From: Sphagnum magellanicum
Lineage: Eukaryota; Streptophyta; Sphagnopsida; Sphagnales; Sphagnaceae
Assembly (NCBI GenBank): GCA_021904315.1
Contig: CM038914.1
Span: 19,269,065-19,333,064, forward strand
Direction of reading: 5' to 3'
Length of the DNA: 64,000 nt
In this document: piece by piece, positions 61,015 to 64,000 of the stretch
How the letters are laid out: every line of letters begins with the position of its first letter
Numbering within the stretch: the stretch's first letter is position 1
Made by a program: the position numbers and the translations under genes
The notes under the pieces: model-generated
Told to the model about the DNA's origin: nothing
Databases searched by the model: none
What the model saw: the letters and a program-made list of their open reading frames with translations, nothing else

Positions 61015-61089
61015 AGTACAAAACCTAAACAGACTGCAAAATTCAATAAGTACCCAATGTCCATGGGTGCAAAAAAACACTAAAGAAAA

Positions 61090-61390
61090 CATTGAGAAAT
61101 AGTTTGCGCTTTTCATACTGCGGTGGGAAACCACCATTAAGGCTACATCTCTTGCCACGTGGCACCGGTTTCCAATTGTTTACGACATTAAACTCTGAGG
61201 TGGGCACTCGGTCAATTCGCATTTTTGAACCAATCCGCAGGGGCCATCGCTTTTGGGGAGAGGTCTCCTTTCACACTCTACACTGCTTGCCGCATGGCAG
61301 CTGTTTTGATTGGTCGACTGTGGAATCACACATTAGGGTTTGGGATCCTCTGCGCAGACACAACATGCTCTCTGCGTCGTGTCTCTCCGC

Positions 61391-61424
<34 letters not shown>

Positions 61425-61948
61425 AATTTTCTGCGATTAGCTTATAAGTGTTTCGAATCCCTGTATGCAATAGTTGTCGAGGAGTTTGCATGAGTGCAAC
61501 GTCGGTTTTTAATCTCGAGTTCATAAAAGTCCAAGAGGAGAAGAAGAGCCTTTGCCTCTTTTTTAGCATGTGGGCGCTTCGAGCTCTGTCTCGGAAGAAT
61601 AGAATTTCGGGACAACGCTTGTTTCTCTATTTTATTTCCCCGTTCTTCACTCATGTTTTGGTTTTCTGTAAGGAGGTGCACGTGAAGTTATGGAGAGATT
61701 TGTGAGCAAGGAGAAGAAAAACAGAGTATGTGGGTTTCACAGTTTGGTACTGGAGTATTTTAGGGTTGAGATCATGGTTAGGGTTGCAGTGGAGTGAAGT
61801 TTTTTGTCCTTTTCTCTTCCTCCGTTTAGTAGACATTGCAGTGATGTTTCCTACAGGTACAATGTAAACATTCATGCGTTTTTTTCTGGGTGCACAAGGA
61901 CAGTGGTGTGCCTTTTTCTGCTTTTAAGAGAAAAAGGATTTAAAAGGT
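61090..61948 (+). promoter_or_regulatory. Promoter and leader of the Lys-rich gene (G-box, CT tract)
   Basis: A palindromic G-box GCCACGTGGC lies at 61154-61163, a target for bHLH and bZIP factors. A (CT)14 run lies at 61392-61420 on the sense strand, in the likely leader. Intermediate GC content sets it apart from the spacer. The small ORFs here are leader uORFs or chance frames. Confidence 0.5.
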
Positions 61949-62818
61949 ATGGCTGCACCATTGCCAGTGAGAGGCACCGTTCTGTCATCGGCACCATGCT
62001 CGCTGCAAGAAGCTGCAGGGATGCTGCAGCGGTTTTTGTCAAGTGAGGGGGCAGCAGAATCAGGCATTGTCAAAGGCTACTTAGAAAACGTCTCTCGATC
62101 TCTGCACGAGGTTATTTCCAGAGGTGAAAAAACCCTAAATCAAGGCTTTCCGGATCCAAGACATTCCAAGTCTGAGGAGCTGGTGGAAGATTTCGAATTG
62201 GGGGTCGAGAATGCAAATGAAAATGCTCAAGCGGTGATGAAGTTTGAAGCTCTTCTTGGTCGTGAGGATGAACATGCATTTCCTAATGAGCTTGACAAGC
62301 GGTCGAATGGGGAAATTATTTCTGAGAATGAGTTTGAGGCTGCTGATATGGTTGCAAGCACTCGAAGTTCCAGGTTTGCTGATGAGGACGATGTGAATGC
62401 CAGCAAAAGGAAGAAGAAGAAGAAGAAAAATCTCATAGAAGCTTCAAGGGAAGCAGTAACTGGGGCTTTGGAAGGGGTTTTAGCATCAGCAATAGGAGGT
62501 AAGGCTCAAGATGAAGAGAGGATTGATAAGGTTACATTAGTGCCAGCAGATCAGGAGGGCAGGAAGAAAAAGAAGAAAAAGCACAAGGAAAAGCCTCCTC
62601 TAGAAGATAATTTCCTGACCAAGGAGAGATCTGATGACAGGGAGGATGATGCTGGTCATTTGAATAGTAAGAGTGATGAAAGAGGGAGAGGAGGGTATGG
62701 TAGTGTCCATGTTGACAACGAGCAAGAGATCAAAGAGAAAAAGAAGACAAAGAAACGAGCTGCAGACCAGTCTCCTGGGGAGCATAGAGTATCTAAGAAA
62801 TCCAGAAAATCTGGATGA
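61949..62818 (+). CDS. Lysine-rich, probably nuclear/nucleolar protein, single exon
   Basis: A 289-aa intronless frame starts in good context (aaaggtATGGCTG). Residues ~1-65 form a non-repetitive, likely helical region (SLQEAAGMLQRFLSSEGAAE, then GIVKGYLENVSRSLHEV). The middle is acidic. The rest alternates acidic stretches with basic clusters (KRKKKKKK at ~153, RKKKKKKHKEK at ~205, KEKKKTKKR at ~263, and SKKSRK at the end). Such Lys clusters act as nuclear and nucleolar localisation signals. I do not recognise a named family, and the biochemical role is unknown. Codon use and composition look like host coding sequence. Confidence 0.75.
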   Translation: MAAPLPVRGTVLSSAPCSLQEAAGMLQRFLSSEGAAESGIVKGYLENVSRSLHEVISRGEKTLNQGFPDPRHSKSEELVEDFELGVENANENAQAVMKFEALLGREDEHAFPNELDKRSNGEIISENEFEAADMVASTRSSRFADEDDVNASKRKKKKKKNLIEASREAVTGALEGVLASAIGGKAQDEERIDKVTLVPADQEGRKKKKKKHKEKPPLEDNFLTKERSDDREDDAGHLNSKSDERGRGGYGSVHVDNEQEIKEKKKTKKRAADQSPGEHRVSKKSRKSG

Positions 62819-64000
62819 GTTTCTTTTATCTTGATTCTTCCTCACTAAAGTTATGGCAACAAAATCCTATGTTGTCCAGTTCCATGTCCAAACCTTCCAG
62901 AGGAGGAGTATGACAATCCAAGATTAGATCATCCTCTTTTACATTCCAAGGTGTTGTTCCTTTAGGCTTGTCTGTTGCATTTGTCATTTCATATGCTGCT
63001 CTATTCTTCAAGTTTGGTGAATTAGTTGTATGTGTTGCATTCCAGGACAATAGCTGCACAGGGTGGTTTTTTCTGGCTACATTATGCACTGACAACTTGA
63101 TGCTTGCCTGAAGAGCCTTCTAGAGAGGATCTCTCACAAGCATTGTCTAAACCATTTGTACGAAGTTAAAGTCTGATTTCTGCAGCAGACTCTGGCTAGG
63201 GATCATAATTTTATTGCCTTCTGTAGCTCCCACAGCTCTTCCTCAATGTCTTCCTCTGCCCAAACTGAATGAGGAGCTATTGCCATGGAATCTCAGGCTG
63301 CATGTAATCAGGTTCATCATCACATTCTCTCATAACACTGCAAATTGATCATAGCAATTTTGTGCCAGTGTATATTCTCCTCAGAAATCTACATATTGGT
63401 TGACTTCATCCATTCACACTTTCTTTCTGATCTCTGTGAATGAAATTATGGGGTGTTGAAAAATTGGCACAACCTATAAATTATTCATGACAACCTATAA
63501 GACTGTAATCTTCCACAGCTTCCAGCATGCTGGTGTAACCTTTGACTAACTCTTCTTCTTTCCCCATATGCTTGGTGTTTGATGTTGCCTGCCCTCTTGG
63601 TTTTCATACCTCTTGCTTTGAAGGACACCTCATACCAGTACCCTTGTTGGGATTCAATACCAAGGGATTGCACTAATGCATTTAAGATCAGATGCCATTT
63701 GAAAGGAGTATACTTGGCAGATGAAGTGAAAAACTTACTGCTGTGTATTTCTGGAGGAAGGTGTTAAGTCTGGCAAGGCCTGCACTTGCTGTACCAGGGA
63801 ACACGTTGAGAAGGCTGAGTTTTTCCAGGCTAGATAAAGCTGTCCTAGAAAAAAGCTGTAAACCCTCTTTTGCAGATCAAATTCCTGGAGAGGACAGCCT
63901 TTGTCAGAGATGTTGTTGGGAAGGCTTTGCATTACATTATATTCAGAGGGACCTTTATCGTCAATTTTCAAATGGTCCTTCATCAGTAACTGAAACTGCA
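62819..64000. other. 3' flank, with a possible partial minus-strand gene at the right edge
   Basis: The start is 3' UTR of the Lys-rich gene. On the minus strand the sequence entering from 64000 can be read as LSSLEKLSLLNVFPGT and a strong donor (cagca|gtaagt, near 63746), faintly LRR-like, but the frame is broken elsewhere. A minus ORF at 62826-63095 has no recognised domain. None of these is a supported gene. Confidence 0.3.

Noticed and set aside
63505-63530. ttccacagcttcc, resembling the start of miR396
   Set aside because: Only the first ~12 bases agree and no foldback partner was seen.

Overview
This is plant nuclear DNA: a gene-poor, AT-rich, transposon-littered stretch of a land plant with a large genome. 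The evidence is a STAY-GREEN chlorophyll-degradation gene, a plant-type bHLH transcription factor of the CIB/BPE group, a phi-like glutathione S-transferase remnant, and plant Helitron, hAT, LINE-like and Ty3/gypsy debris. Large spacers and intron-bearing genes with TC microsatellites in their leaders would suit a fern or lycophyte, but that is inference; nothing seen fixes the species.

Layout. 0-6 kb: a solo-LTR-like element, a decayed hAT transposase, and a Helitron-like element that carries its helicase C-terminus, a 3' hairpin terminus and captured, internally duplicated exons of translation factor eIF3a. 6.9-8.7 kb: two tandem arrays, the second a ~1 kb minisatellite of about 14 units of ~73 bp. 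9.9-13.2 kb: the STAY-GREEN gene on the minus strand, reconstructed as six exons with matching phases (332 aa). 13-50 kb: mostly non-genic, with MITE-like elements, dispersed repeats, minisatellites, an in-phase orphan exon at 26.1 kb, LINE-like remains at 32 kb, a second solo-LTR-like element in the opposite orientation at 33-34 kb, and a decayed Ty3/gypsy body at 41-44.7 kb. 50.5-55.3 kb: an eight-exon bHLH gene on the plus strand (775 aa). 56.4-57.3 kb: a broken GST copy on the minus strand. 57.8-61 kb: transposon-like debris and spacer. 61.9-62.8 kb: a single-exon gene for a lysine-rich, probably nuclear protein. The right edge may hold part of a minus-strand gene.

The three supported host genes are each transcribed from their own leader and do not form a unit. 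SGR acts in the chloroplast (magnesium removal from chlorophyll a), the bHLH factor in the nucleus, and the Lys-rich protein probably in the nucleus or nucleolus. All three have a long (CT)n tract in the leader or first intron on the sense strand. The least explained items are the 73-bp minisatellite beside SGR, the Helitron gene capture and the orphan exon at 26.1 kb.
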